A stretch of DNA of 33,738 nt. It comes from an uncultured Bacteroidota bacterium. Lineage in GTDB: Bacteria; Bacteroidota; Bacteroidia; Chitinophagales; Chitinophagaceae. Below are positions 1-7,235 of the stretch, in pieces. The DNA lies in the NCBI GenBank assembly GCA_903905685.1, contig CAIVHI010000451.1, positions 1 through 33,738 of the forward strand. Direction: 5' to 3'. Under the pieces are notes generated by a model. It did no database searches and was not told where the DNA came from. It saw only the letters and a list, made by a program, of their open reading frames with translations. Position numbers and translations under genes: made by a program. How positions within the stretch are numbered: position 1 is the stretch's first letter; each line of letters opens with the position of its first letter.

Positions 1-25
1 CGTCTCGCCGGAACCTCTGGCAGGC

Positions 26-101
26 GGTCCAAATGCACCCCGGCGGACGCCGGGCCATAGGTGGGTCCAAGCGGACGCTTGAACCAGGTGCATTTTTTTT
101 T
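26..101 (+). terminator. Double-hairpin element with T-run, terminator-like
   Basis: The outer arms at 31-39 (AAATGCACC) and 87-95 (GGTGCATTT) are perfectly complementary. They enclose two hairpins with the same GGAC tetraloop: 40-53 (CCGGC/GCCGG) and 68-81 (CAAGC/GCTTG). A run of nine T follows at 93-101. GGTCCAA also occurs twice (26-32 and 64-70) and could pair with the GGAC loops. On the plus strand this reads as an intrinsic terminator or structured RNA 3' end for a transcript entering from the left. The T-run abuts the stop codon of the minus-strand gene at 100-651. No known RNA family was recognised. Confidence 0.45.
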
Positions 102-651
102 ACCGCTTCTCCACCATCCTGCAGGTTCGTTCCCCCGTCACCGCATTTGCCGCCACAAGCGTATACACCCCCGGCAACAACCCCTCCAGCGGCACCACCT
201 GCTTCAAGCCAGCCTCTGCGAGGCTGTAAACCACCTGCCCTAAGGCATTGGTGAGCATGAGGCTGCACCCCCGCGCTCCCTCCACCGTGAGCTGGGTGGT
301 GGCGGGGTTGGGATACAGCAACACATGCATGGCTCCGACAGCTCCTACAGACCAGCCCGACATGCCCGTAAATACATCGTAGGCCAAGGTGATGTTGTTG
401 AAGCTTGAAGTGGTGACCTGTGGGGCATCATTGATGTTGTTGTAGTAAACCGCAATCCCGTTGAACACCCCATTCATTTTATTGGAGTCGATGTTTTCCT
501 CACTGCCGCCAATGAAATCCGACGTGGTGTAGGAGCCCTCCAGATTTACCCAGTACACCGCCTGATACATGTAGTCTTTATGTCCGGTACTCGGAGGGAT
601 GCGGCGGAAATATTGAAGCGCGTCTCGAAGGGATGAATTGAAATATTTCAT
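100..651 (-). CDS. T9SS type A sorting-domain protein, probably truncated at the N-terminus
   Basis: This 183-residue protein ends in a recognisable type IX secretion sorting domain. It has the YPNPATTQL start motif near residue 113, a central strand (LMLTNALGQVVYS), a later PGVYTL strand, and a basic C-terminus (MVEKR). Such domains direct proteins through the outer membrane and are typical of Bacteroidota. The first ~110 residues match nothing I recognise and begin with MKYFNSSLRD, not a Sec signal peptide, although T9SS substrates need one. It is therefore probably the 3' part of a longer, 5'-truncated gene or has a mis-assigned start. The sorting-domain call is firm; that the gene is functional is doubtful. 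Confidence 0.7.
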   Translation of the reverse strand: MKYFNSSLRDALQYFRRIPPSTGHKDYMYQAVYWVNLEGSYTTSDFIGGSEENIDSNKMNGVFNGIAVYYNNINDAPQVTTSSFNNITLAYDVFTGMSGWSVGAVGAMHVLLYPNPATTQLTVEGARGCSLMLTNALGQVVYSLAEAGLKQVVPLEGLLPGVYTLVAANAVTGERTCRMVEKR

Positions 652-1171
652 GATTTGAAAAGGTTAACCAAATAAATGTAGATTCGACGTTTAAAAACGA
701 TGTAGAGACCAAGGGAATCGCAGCATATACCGACCACAGGTAGGTGCTTCTGTATCGACGAGCCCGTCGGGGGCAGACGGTGGGACATTACAAGCGGGTC
801 ATTCAGGTTTTGATGTCATCATGCGCAATAGGTTTTTGGGTGAACAATCATCGGCCTATCATCGGTTGGCAACCTCGGTGCGCTCAAAAAGTATTCGAGA
901 CAAAGGGCACCCCAAGGATCTGTTTCTCCATGACTTACAAGATACCGAATTCAAACAGGCGATGTTTAACAAATTTATAAGTTTAGCTTGGAATTTCAAA
1001 CGCAAAAACCAACACCTCCCCAAATATTTTTTTCGGCAATGCAATGGGCAGGGACGTCAAGCAAAACTTCCTTGCCGGGGCATGAACAATTTACCCCGAC
1101 ACCCCAAATCCTTTCTTCTACTGCCTACTCCCAAGTCAAGCCGAATAACGGACATCCTATTACCGGCGCCT
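652..1171. other. Intergenic stretch without a supported gene
   Basis: About 520 bases between two T9SS-related fragments. Open frames here, such as one on the plus strand from 821, have no recognisable domain or signal peptide and unconvincing composition. No tRNA, convincing promoter or repeat was seen. It is probably decayed sequence linked to the truncated genes on either side. Confidence 0.5.
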
Positions 1172-1510
1172 TCAAGGTTGAAGAATGGGTGTAGCCCTTT
1201 TGGGGGTCATCGCGAGAGCCGGAACTTCGATTGGGTGCCGAATGCATCGTTCGAAATGCACCAAACCATGCAGTGTAAAGCATAAATAGACTGCGGGTGC
1301 CAATCGCCCCAAGTTGAGCGGCAGCGCGTAATCCGTAAACTTGGTCTGCATCTGTGTCACGGTAGTCCCTGTCTCATCCAGAACTTCCAAGGTCAATGGG
1401 CGCAAATCTTCCAAGTATTGCGTTATGGTCATGCTGCCGCCGTAGGGTGGTGGTACAAAAAACGAATAGGTGGAGCTGTGGCTATGTGTTGAATATAACG
1501 GGCGGGCATC
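1172..1510 (-). pseudogene. T9SS sorting-domain remnant
   Basis: The minus-strand frame encodes a stretch (PLTLEVLDETGTTVTQ, then LPLNLGRLAPAVYL) that follows the strand pattern of a T9SS type A sorting domain: hydrophobic strand, D-x-x-G turn, then L-x-x-L-x-x-x-V-Y-L. The usual YPNP opening and the Gly of the PGVYL motif are absent. The normal ending near FERCIRH is followed by about 20 extra unrelated residues before a stop, as if the original stop was lost. The frame stays open leftward in translation past 1500 towards the first phage-like gene, with low-complexity His/Cys/Ser content and no good start. I read it as a decayed 3' end of a secreted-protein gene. From 1511 to 1653 I see no other feature. 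Confidence 0.5.
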
Positions 1511-1653
1511 GATGGAGATGTGGACGCAGCAATGCGTATCGCAGCATCCGGTATGCGTACTGTAGATGAGTGGGTTGTTTTGATATGGGTTTGATTTGGA
1601 ATGGGTGCTTTGGCAATAGCATCTTTGTGCCGCAAAACAACCAGAAACCCACC

Positions 1654-2649
1654 ATGAGCGAAAAATTGAAACGGATAGACAAGCCCTACGTGCTGTCGGA
1701 CAGCAGTGTAAATGAATACGGTTTCCGCCTGCTCACCAGCGGGTGCCAGCTCGAAGAATTTAGGAAGAACCCTATAGGTTACTACATGCACCGCCGCGAC
1801 GAGGGCATAGCCCTACGGTGGGACGACTTGAAGATTGAGGGCGACCAATTGGTGGGCACACCGGTCATCAACCTGGCGCACAGCAGAGGGGAGCAGTTGG
1901 TGGGCGAGGCCGAGAACGGTTTCCTGAATGCGGCATCGGTGGGGCACATTGTGGTGCTGGAGCACAGCACCGACCCTGCGTTGATGCTGCCGGGGCAAGT
2001 TGGGCCCACCATAACCAAGTGGTATTGCAAGGAATGCAGCCTGGTAGACATTCCCGGCAACAGCAATGCCTTGGCGCAACTGTATGATGTGCAGGAACAT
2101 GTGCTGAATTTGGCGGGTACCGGCGCAAGCGTGGTGCGTGGCATGGTGGCAGCCCTACCCGCAGCACTGCGCGATGCCTTGCAACTGCCCGAGACCGCCA
2201 CCGAGCAACAGGCCGCAGCGGCCGTGCAAAGCTTGGCCGGCAAGGTGCTGGTGCTGGACGAAGAGAACAAGACCATCAGGGCGGAGCGCACGGCGTTGCA
2301 ACTCCAACTGGACCAACACCGGGAACTGCGCGACAAAGCCGAGGCGGCAGCCTTGCTGGAGCGCGCCTTGGAAGACAAGAAAATAACCGTAGCCCTACGG
2401 GAACGGTTGGCGGCAGATTATGCCGGAAATACGGCGGCCCTTCGCGCCCTGCTGGAGGTGCTGCCGGCCTACCGATCTATAGCCGAGCAACTGAAGAACA
2501 GTCGGCAGGCGGCCGATGAAGGTTGCCTCACCTGGGACGACTATGAAAAGAGCGACCCCACGGGCAAGAAACTGAAAGACCTGCGCGCCAACGACCCCGC
2601 CAAGTACAAGGCGTTGTTCGAATTGAAGTTTGGCGCAAGCGAACAGTAG
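1654..2649 (+). CDS. Phage prohead protease with C-terminal scaffold region
   Basis: This 331-residue protein matures the capsid. Residues ~38-140 follow the HK97/S78 prohead protease pattern: NPIGYYMHRRD with a candidate catalytic His46, then GFLNAASVGH with candidate Ser95, then SLVDIPGNSNA. Residues ~165-290 are Ala/Glu/Gln/Arg-rich and likely coiled coil, as expected for an internal scaffold. The C-terminus (LTWDDYEKSDP, DPAKYKALFE) is the kind of tail seen in Bacteroidota Mu-like phages. The fusion parallels Mu gpI/Z. I chose ATG 1654 because the longer frame from 1570 adds 28 residues unlike the family. The major capsid gene follows after 60 bases, as in Mu (I-Z-T). Confidence 0.85.
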   Translation: MSEKLKRIDKPYVLSDSSVNEYGFRLLTSGCQLEEFRKNPIGYYMHRRDEGIALRWDDLKIEGDQLVGTPVINLAHSRGEQLVGEAENGFLNAASVGHIVVLEHSTDPALMLPGQVGPTITKWYCKECSLVDIPGNSNALAQLYDVQEHVLNLAGTGASVVRGMVAALPAALRDALQLPETATEQQAAAAVQSLAGKVLVLDEENKTIRAERTALQLQLDQHRELRDKAEAAALLERALEDKKITVALRERLAADYAGNTAALRALLEVLPAYRSIAEQLKNSRQAADEGCLTWDDYEKSDPTGKKLKDLRANDPAKYKALFELKFGASEQ

Positions 2650-2709
2650 GCCGATGCCGGCCTGCCTCCCACCAAGAGTTTTCATTCCAAAAATCAAAAT
2701 CCCAAACCC

Positions 2710-3624
2710 ATGGCAATCCAAAGAGAGATATGGCAGGACCATATCGAGGGGAACCTGTTCAAGAACAACGAGTTCCTGTTGGCATCTACCGATGCGTCGC
2801 AATTCGTGCTGCAAGGCAAGGTGGTACACATTCCGCAGGCGGGCGCGCTGCCCAATGTGGCAGTGAACCGGAGCAGCGTACCGGCAACGGTGGTGCAACG
2901 CGGCGACACCGACATCACGTATTCGCTCGATGAGTATTCCACCGACCCCATCCTCATTCCCAACATCGAGAACTTCGAGTTGAGCTACAGCAAGCGGGAG
3001 AGCGTGCTGGGCGAGCATGAAGCCTCGCTGAGGCAGGCCATAGCCGACACGCTGTTGGTGAAGTGGGCGCCAACCGGCGATTCCGGATTGGTGCTCCGCA
3101 CGGCAGGTGCATCTACGGCGACACATCTTGACGGCACTACGGGCAACCGCAAGAAATTCACGATTCAAGACCTGAAGAATGCGCAAAACCGCATGAACAA
3201 GCAAAACGTGCCTATGGAGAGCCGCTATGCCCTGATGAGCTCGGACATGCTGCAACAGCTTACCGACGACATGAGTGCCACCCAATATCGCGACTTCAGT
3301 GCGGCATTTGACGCCAAGGACGGCGTATTGGGCAAGTTGTTCGGGTTCAACATCATGATGCGCAGTGCGGTGTTGAGCTACGACAATGGGCTGAGTCCGG
3401 CGGTGAAGGCTGCGGGCATGACGGCGGCTGCAACCGACAATGACGGCGTATTGTGCTGGCAAACCGGATTTGTGGAGCGCGCCATTGGGCAAATCAACTT
3501 TTTCGAGAAGATTGGTGACCCCACCTATTACGGCGACGTGTATAGCGTAAGTGTGCGGATGGGCGGCCGCATGCGTAGGGCAGACGCGAAAGGCGTGATT
3601 GCCATTGTGCAAGCGGCAGCCTAA
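2710..3624 (+). CDS. Phage major capsid protein, Mu gpT-like HK97 fold
   Basis: This 304-residue protein directly follows the protease-scaffold gene and has the layout of Bacteroidota Mu-like capsid proteins. The N-terminal arm begins AIQREIWQDHIEGNLFKNN. An E-loop-like region follows (VVHIPQAGALPNV, then VVQRGDTDITYSLDEY), then a long helix (RESVLGEHEASLRQAIAD). The central domain has MESRYALMSSDMLQQL, and the C-terminal strand region includes YYGDVYSVSVRMGGRMRR. The subunits would form the icosahedral shell. No frameshift or truncation is seen. The family call rests on pattern and context, not on a search. Confidence 0.8.
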   Translation: MAIQREIWQDHIEGNLFKNNEFLLASTDASQFVLQGKVVHIPQAGALPNVAVNRSSVPATVVQRGDTDITYSLDEYSTDPILIPNIENFELSYSKRESVLGEHEASLRQAIADTLLVKWAPTGDSGLVLRTAGASTATHLDGTTGNRKKFTIQDLKNAQNRMNKQNVPMESRYALMSSDMLQQLTDDMSATQYRDFSAAFDAKDGVLGKLFGFNIMMRSAVLSYDNGLSPAVKAAGMTAAATDNDGVLCWQTGFVERAIGQINFFEKIGDPTYYGDVYSVSVRMGGRMRRADAKGVIAIVQAAA

Positions 3625-3699
3625 GCTTGGCACCAACCTTGCCGGCCAACAGTCCTCAAAACCTATCAACCCCTACAAAGGCAGTTACTGCCGAAACCT

Positions 3700-3975
3700 A
3701 TGGAAAGCAATTTGAAGATTTGGCTGTTGGCCGGTATGGTTGGCGCCATGGCCACCGTGCTCGGGTTCCTCATCAAGGTAGTGACCGGAGAAGTCATCAA
3801 GCGACTGGACGAAATCGTATCGGAGCTCAAACAATTGACCTGCACCACAACTATACACGGGCAGGAAATAAGGGTGCTGCACGAACAAGATGCGACAGTG
3901 CGCGAGCAACTGCGAGACATGGCCGAGCGGATACGGATTTTGGAAAGAAACATCAGCACCACCCTAAAAACATGA
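3700..3975 (+). CDS. Small membrane-anchored coiled-coil protein, possible holin or spanin-like
   Basis: A 91-residue protein with one N-terminal hydrophobic segment (about residues 7-26, LWLLAG to LGFLIK in character) followed by a charged, heptad-like region (IKRLDEIVSELKQL, then REQLRDMAERIRILERNI). This is the shape of phage holin-associated, XhlA-like or inner-membrane spanin proteins. It lies two genes upstream of a CHAP hydrolase, which supports a role in lysis or particle release. There is no lipobox or outer-membrane partner next to it. It begins 75 bases after the capsid gene and ends 3 bases before the next start. The exact role is not established. Confidence 0.55.
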   Translation: MESNLKIWLLAGMVGAMATVLGFLIKVVTGEVIKRLDEIVSELKQLTCTTTIHGQEIRVLHEQDATVREQLRDMAERIRILERNISTTLKT

Positions 3976-3978
3976 ACT

Positions 3979-4410
3979 ATGATTTGTAAAAAAGTAAGGG
4001 AGCAACTGCGTCATCTGCTCCATGCGCCCGTCGGGTATCTGGAGCAGCATACCGAAACCGCATTGGCGGTGACCACAACGTTGAAGACATTGCTGGCATC
4101 GCCCGTGGCCGACATTGTGACGGCAATCATTCCGGGAGAACTGGACGATATGGTGCGTGACCGGTTGGTGCGGGCCTTGGATTGGGCCGTGGCGGCCCTC
4201 ACGGCCGAGACCGAATGCCGGGGAGCCGGCATAGGAGAGCGGGTGCAGTGCTTTGCACGTAGGTTGGCGGAGATGCGCCCCGACCTCTGCGATGCCGTGT
4301 TGCTGAAACTTGCCGCCCTTGTTGCGGCACAGCTTGACGACCGGCAGCACCAGCAACACGTTTACGACCTCTGTACCCAATTGTTCTACACCGCAAGCAA
4401 GCCGATATGA
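3979..4410 (+). CDS. Unknown phage protein next to the CHAP hydrolase gene
   Basis: A 143-residue, probably helical protein. The central part (TTTLKTLLASPVADIV, then IIPGELDDMVRDRLVRAL) resembles proteins often found beside lysis genes in Bacteroidota phages, but I cannot assign a molecular function. There is no signal peptide and no clear transmembrane helix. It sits 3 bases after the membrane/coiled-coil gene, and its stop overlaps the CHAP start as ATGA, so these three genes are probably translated together. A lysis accessory or holin-associated role is inference from position only. Confidence 0.55.
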   Translation: MICKKVREQLRHLLHAPVGYLEQHTETALAVTTTLKTLLASPVADIVTAIIPGELDDMVRDRLVRALDWAVAALTAETECRGAGIGERVQCFARRLAEMRPDLCDAVLLKLAALVAAQLDDRQHQQHVYDLCTQLFYTASKPI

Positions 4411-4931
4411 GCGTGAAGACAAATTTGGCTACCCGACAAGCCGGCGGCACCCTTGGCGGGTTGGCGCTGGGAGTGGCAGTGAGTCAGTTGGGTGTGAGCG
4501 AGGAGCCGAAGGGCAGCAATTCGGGGCCGCAGGTGAATGGTTATTTGGAGAGCGTTGGGTTGGGGCCGGGCTTCAGTTGGTGTCAGGCATTTGTGTACTG
4601 GTGCTACCGCGAAGCTGCGGTGGCGGCAGGCTGCGAGAATCCGGCGATAAGGACGGCAAGTGTGGCAGACTGCTGGAACAAGACGCCGCTTCGGTTCAAG
4701 ACGACAAAAACAGACGCGCTGAAAAACCGACGGGGTGTGGCGCCCGGCAGCCAAATCGTTTTGCTGTATGGGCGCGGGCTTGGGCACACCGGCATTGTGG
4801 AGCACGCCGACGAAGCCGGCATTTGCACCATTGAAGGCAACAGTAACACCGATGGAGGCCGGGAGGGGTATGAAGTGGTGCGGCACATGAGGCGGTGGGA
4901 CGACCCCCATTTGGCGGGGTTCATTGGTTAA
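4407..4931 (+). CDS. CHAP-domain peptidoglycan hydrolase (endolysin-like)
   Basis: This 174-residue protein is mostly one CHAP domain. It has GFSWCQAFVYWC with candidate nucleophile Cys59, GLGHTGIVEH with candidate His127, and IEGNSNTDGG supplying the third polar position around residues 143-147. CHAP enzymes are amidases or endopeptidases that cut peptidoglycan. The N-terminus has only a weak hydrophobic stretch (residues ~13-27), so export probably depends on a holin-like partner. The start overlaps the previous stop (ATGA). It lies between capsid and sheath genes, so it probably acts in lysis; a virion-associated wall-degrading role is the alternative. Confidence 0.8.
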   Translation: MSVKTNLATRQAGGTLGGLALGVAVSQLGVSEEPKGSNSGPQVNGYLESVGLGPGFSWCQAFVYWCYREAAVAAGCENPAIRTASVADCWNKTPLRFKTTKTDALKNRRGVAPGSQIVLLYGRGLGHTGIVEHADEAGICTIEGNSNTDGGREGYEVVRHMRRWDDPHLAGFIG

Positions 4932-5004
4932 GACAAGGCGTAACGGCCCACTCAAACAAACTTTTTTAGACACAAAACAAGCTGCGGGAGGCAGTTGGAC
5001 ATTT

Positions 5005-6183
5005 ATGGGAAACGTAAACATTACGCTCGCCAACGGGAGGTTGGGAGCAACCCTGCAAACCCATGACGGTATTGCGGGTATGGTGCTCACCGGGAGGTCG
5101 GAAACGGGCGGCTATACCTTGGGGACGCCGATTTTGTTGGGCGGTTGGGCCGACATGGCATCGGCGGGCATCAGTGAGGCCGGCAATCCGTTTGCCTACA
5201 GGCAAGTCAAAGAGTTTTATGCCGAAGCCGGAGCGAGCGCCATGCTGTATCTCCTGTTGGTGGGGCCAACGGTGAAAGTGGAGAAGATAGCGGATTATGC
5301 GTTTGCCGAAGGCGCCCGAAAACTTTTGGACTTTGCCGCAGGGCGAATCAGGCTTCTTGGCGTGATGACCGACGACACGGCGGTGTATGGCAGCGGCACA
5401 CCATTGGTTACGGCAGCCGGCATCAACGACGACGTATATGCCGCCGGCACCAACATGGGAATGATGGCCCGTCATTATTTCGAGGCCGAGCAGCCCTTCC
5501 GGGCATTATTGGGCGGCACCTCCTACAACGGGACGGCTGCAACGCTTACCGATGTATCGGCAGGGAGCACCAACAACCGCACGGCCATCGTGATAGGCGA
5601 TACCCAGCCGGGAGCGGGAGCCTGTTTGGGATTGGCATTGGGCAGGCTCAGTGCCGTTCCGGTGCAGCGCAAGCTATCCAGGGTACGGTCGGGCGGGTTG
5701 AGTTGCACGGCGGCCTTCCTTGGCACCCATGCCATGACGGCGGCCTTGGCCTCACCGGTAGCCGACAAGGGCTTCATCACCTTCAAGACCTACCCCAACA
5801 TGGGCGGCTACTACTTCTCGGGCGACGGCACCTGTAGTGCATCAACCGACGACTACCATTTTTTGGCGCGGGGCAGGGTGATGGATAAAGCGCACCTGCT
5901 GGCCTATGCCGTGTTTGTGCAGGAGGTGGACGAGGAAGTATTGGTAAATGACGATGGCACACTGGATGCGGGCTTCTGCAAGTGGCTGAGCCAGCGGATT
6001 GTAAACCAGATAGCCAACACTATGATAGCCACCGGCGAAGCGAGCAGCGCCACCTGCTTTATAGACCCTGCGCAACAAATATTGAGCACCGGCAGGCTGA
6101 ATGTAGTGATACGGCTGACTCCGGTGGGCTATGCGACCGATATTGAAATCAATCTGGGCTTCGACAATCCGGCCGCGGCATAA
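5005..6183 (+). CDS. Contractile tail sheath protein (DUF2586-like)
   Basis: This 392-residue protein has the organisation of Bacteroidota phage tail sheaths of the DUF2586 type. An N-terminal strand region (GNVNITLANGRLGA) is followed by ligand-free loops (GGYTLGTPILLGG). A core includes AYRQVKEFYAEAG and MLYLLLVGPTV. The C-terminal domain (HLLAYAVFVQEVDEEVLVNDDG to VIRLTPVGYATDIEINLGF) is typical of subunits that polymerise around the tube and contract. ATG 5005 was chosen because it gives the usual short N-terminus; the frame opens upstream at 4924 but overlaps the CHAP gene. The sheath shows that the tail is contractile. Confidence 0.85.
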   Translation: MGNVNITLANGRLGATLQTHDGIAGMVLTGRSETGGYTLGTPILLGGWADMASAGISEAGNPFAYRQVKEFYAEAGASAMLYLLLVGPTVKVEKIADYAFAEGARKLLDFAAGRIRLLGVMTDDTAVYGSGTPLVTAAGINDDVYAAGTNMGMMARHYFEAEQPFRALLGGTSYNGTAATLTDVSAGSTNNRTAIVIGDTQPGAGACLGLALGRLSAVPVQRKLSRVRSGGLSCTAAFLGTHAMTAALASPVADKGFITFKTYPNMGGYYFSGDGTCSASTDDYHFLARGRVMDKAHLLAYAVFVQEVDEEVLVNDDGTLDAGFCKWLSQRIVNQIANTMIATGEASSATCFIDPAQQILSTGRLNVVIRLTPVGYATDIEINLGFDNPAAA

Positions 6184-6222
6184 CGGAAGCATAGAATCAA
6201 ACACCCGATAAAACAAACGACA

Positions 6223-6654
6223 ATGGGACTTATCAGTTTTTTTGATAGTAAGGATTGCGAGTGGGCCGACATGACCGTGGTTGTGGCCGGGGCACCGCTC
6301 ACGAAAATCAGGGGCATACGCTACAAAGCCTCGAAAGAGAAGCAACTGCTTCATGCGGCGGGCGACGAGCCGGTGAGTATACAGAGCGGCAACCGCAGTT
6401 ATGAAGGCCACATCAGGGTGCTGAAAGGCGCGCTGGACGACCTGAACCGAGCCGCCCAGGCAGCGGGGGGAGACGACATCTTGGACATGCAGTTCGACAT
6501 TGTTGTGGCCTACAAGGCGCGAGGCGCCCGCATGTTGCAAACCGACACCCTTGTTGGTGTGGAAGTGAAGGACTTTGAAGTGGGCTGGGACCAAGGAGCC
6601 AAGAACATGGACATCACGCTGCCCATCGTGTTTTTGAAACTCCTTGCAGCGTAA
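6223..6654 (+). CDS. Tail tube protein
   Basis: A 143-residue protein directly after the sheath gene, the normal place for the inner tail tube of contractile systems. It begins MGLISFFDSKDCEWADMTV and alternates beta-strand-like segments (GIRYKASKEKQLL, EPVSIQSGNRSYEGHI) with one helix (GALDDLNRAAQAA). It ends in strands with DVEVKDFEVGWDQGA-like character, matching tube/Hcp-fold proteins of Bacteroidota phages. Subunits would stack as rings inside the sheath. No signal peptide or truncation is visible. Confidence 0.8.
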   Translation: MGLISFFDSKDCEWADMTVVVAGAPLTKIRGIRYKASKEKQLLHAAGDEPVSIQSGNRSYEGHIRVLKGALDDLNRAAQAAGGDDILDMQFDIVVAYKARGARMLQTDTLVGVEVKDFEVGWDQGAKNMDITLPIVFLKLLAA

Positions 6655-6689
6655 TAGCGCGCAATACACCACCATAAACAGGACATGGG

Positions 6690-7031
6690 ATGAAGAACAA
6701 CGAGCAGATGCCCGTGGCACAGGCACCCCTTGTGGGGTTGGCAACGGCAGAGCAAATTCAATATTGGAAGCAGCAGCACGCCGGCGGCATTTATGCCTTG
6801 GAGACCGGGGGCCACATTGCCTACTTTAAGAACCCGGGACGGCAGGAAGTGAATTGCGCGCTGAGGAAGCTGGACAAGGACCGCGTGCTTGACGTGTATG
6901 AAGAACTCGCCGCCGTGACTTTTCTGGGTGGGAGCGAGGCCGTATTGCGAGACGACCGAAAGTTTCTCGGCATATGCCGGGAGCTGAAAGCCAAGCTTGA
7001 CGGCGCGAGGGTGAGACTGGTAAACTTATAG
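6690..7031 (+). CDS. Tail assembly chaperone, upstream frame
   Basis: A 113-residue protein in the slot between tube and tape-measure genes. It starts with a short tail, then LATAEQIQYWKQQHAGG and a compact domain with GHIAYFKNPGRQEVN, a helix (DRVLDVYEELAAVTFLGG) and RKFLGICRELKAKL. This matches the small DUF6848-like tail chaperones of Bacteroidota Mu-like phages, which coat the tape measure during assembly. In many tailed phages the chaperone is also made as a longer -1 frameshift product. Here the stop at 7029-7031 overlaps an open -1 frame, described separately. Confidence 0.75.
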   Translation: MKNNEQMPVAQAPLVGLATAEQIQYWKQQHAGGIYALETGGHIAYFKNPGRQEVNCALRKLDKDRVLDVYEELAAVTFLGGSEAVLRDDRKFLGICRELKAKLDGARVRLVNL

Positions 7032-7216
7032 CGGAATCTCGGGGAGGTCCCGGCCCGGATTCCGCAGGTTATTACGAGACCGTGCTTGAACACTATTTAC
7101 CCAATGTAGACCACCGGGCGTTGACTGACGAGGCATTCGCCATGAAGCTGGCCCACCTGCGATACCTGTTGCAGCAAGGAGTGGGCGGCAAGGCCGGACG
7201 GCGACCCAATTTCTAA
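7001..7216 (+). CDS. Tail chaperone extension, probably reached by -1 frameshift
   Basis: The -1 frame relative to the chaperone is open from 7001 to a stop at 7214-7216. It has no ATG near its beginning; a GTG at 7082 is the only early candidate. It encodes a plausible domain (YYETVLEHYLPNVDHRAL, then MKLAHLRYLLQQGV). The overlap with the upstream frame spans 7001-7031 and contains A AAC TTA at 7022-7028, just before the TAG. This is an imperfect slippery heptamer for -1 slippage. Paired chaperone products of this kind are general in tailed phages. The coding call is good; the mechanism is inferred. Confidence 0.6.
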   Translation, partial: RREGETGKLIAESRGGPGPDSAGYYETVLEHYLPNVDHRALTDEAFAMKLAHLRYLLQQGVGGKAGRRPNF

Positions 7217-7235
7217 CAAATACCCATAACAACTT

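Noticed and set aside
1228..1268. Possible tRNA 3' end (TTCGAAA followed by CACCA)
   Set aside because: The T-stem does not pair around the TTCGAAA loop and no acceptor or anticodon arms exist; it is just a TGCAT/ATGCA palindrome.
821..1285. 154-residue plus-strand open frame
   Set aside because: No domain, signal peptide or promoter; composition looks non-coding, and it overlaps the T9SS remnant on the other strand.
2395..3669. 424-residue minus-strand open frame across protease and capsid genes
   Set aside because: Shadow of the plus-strand phage genes; His/Arg/Val-rich composition and no recognisable domain.
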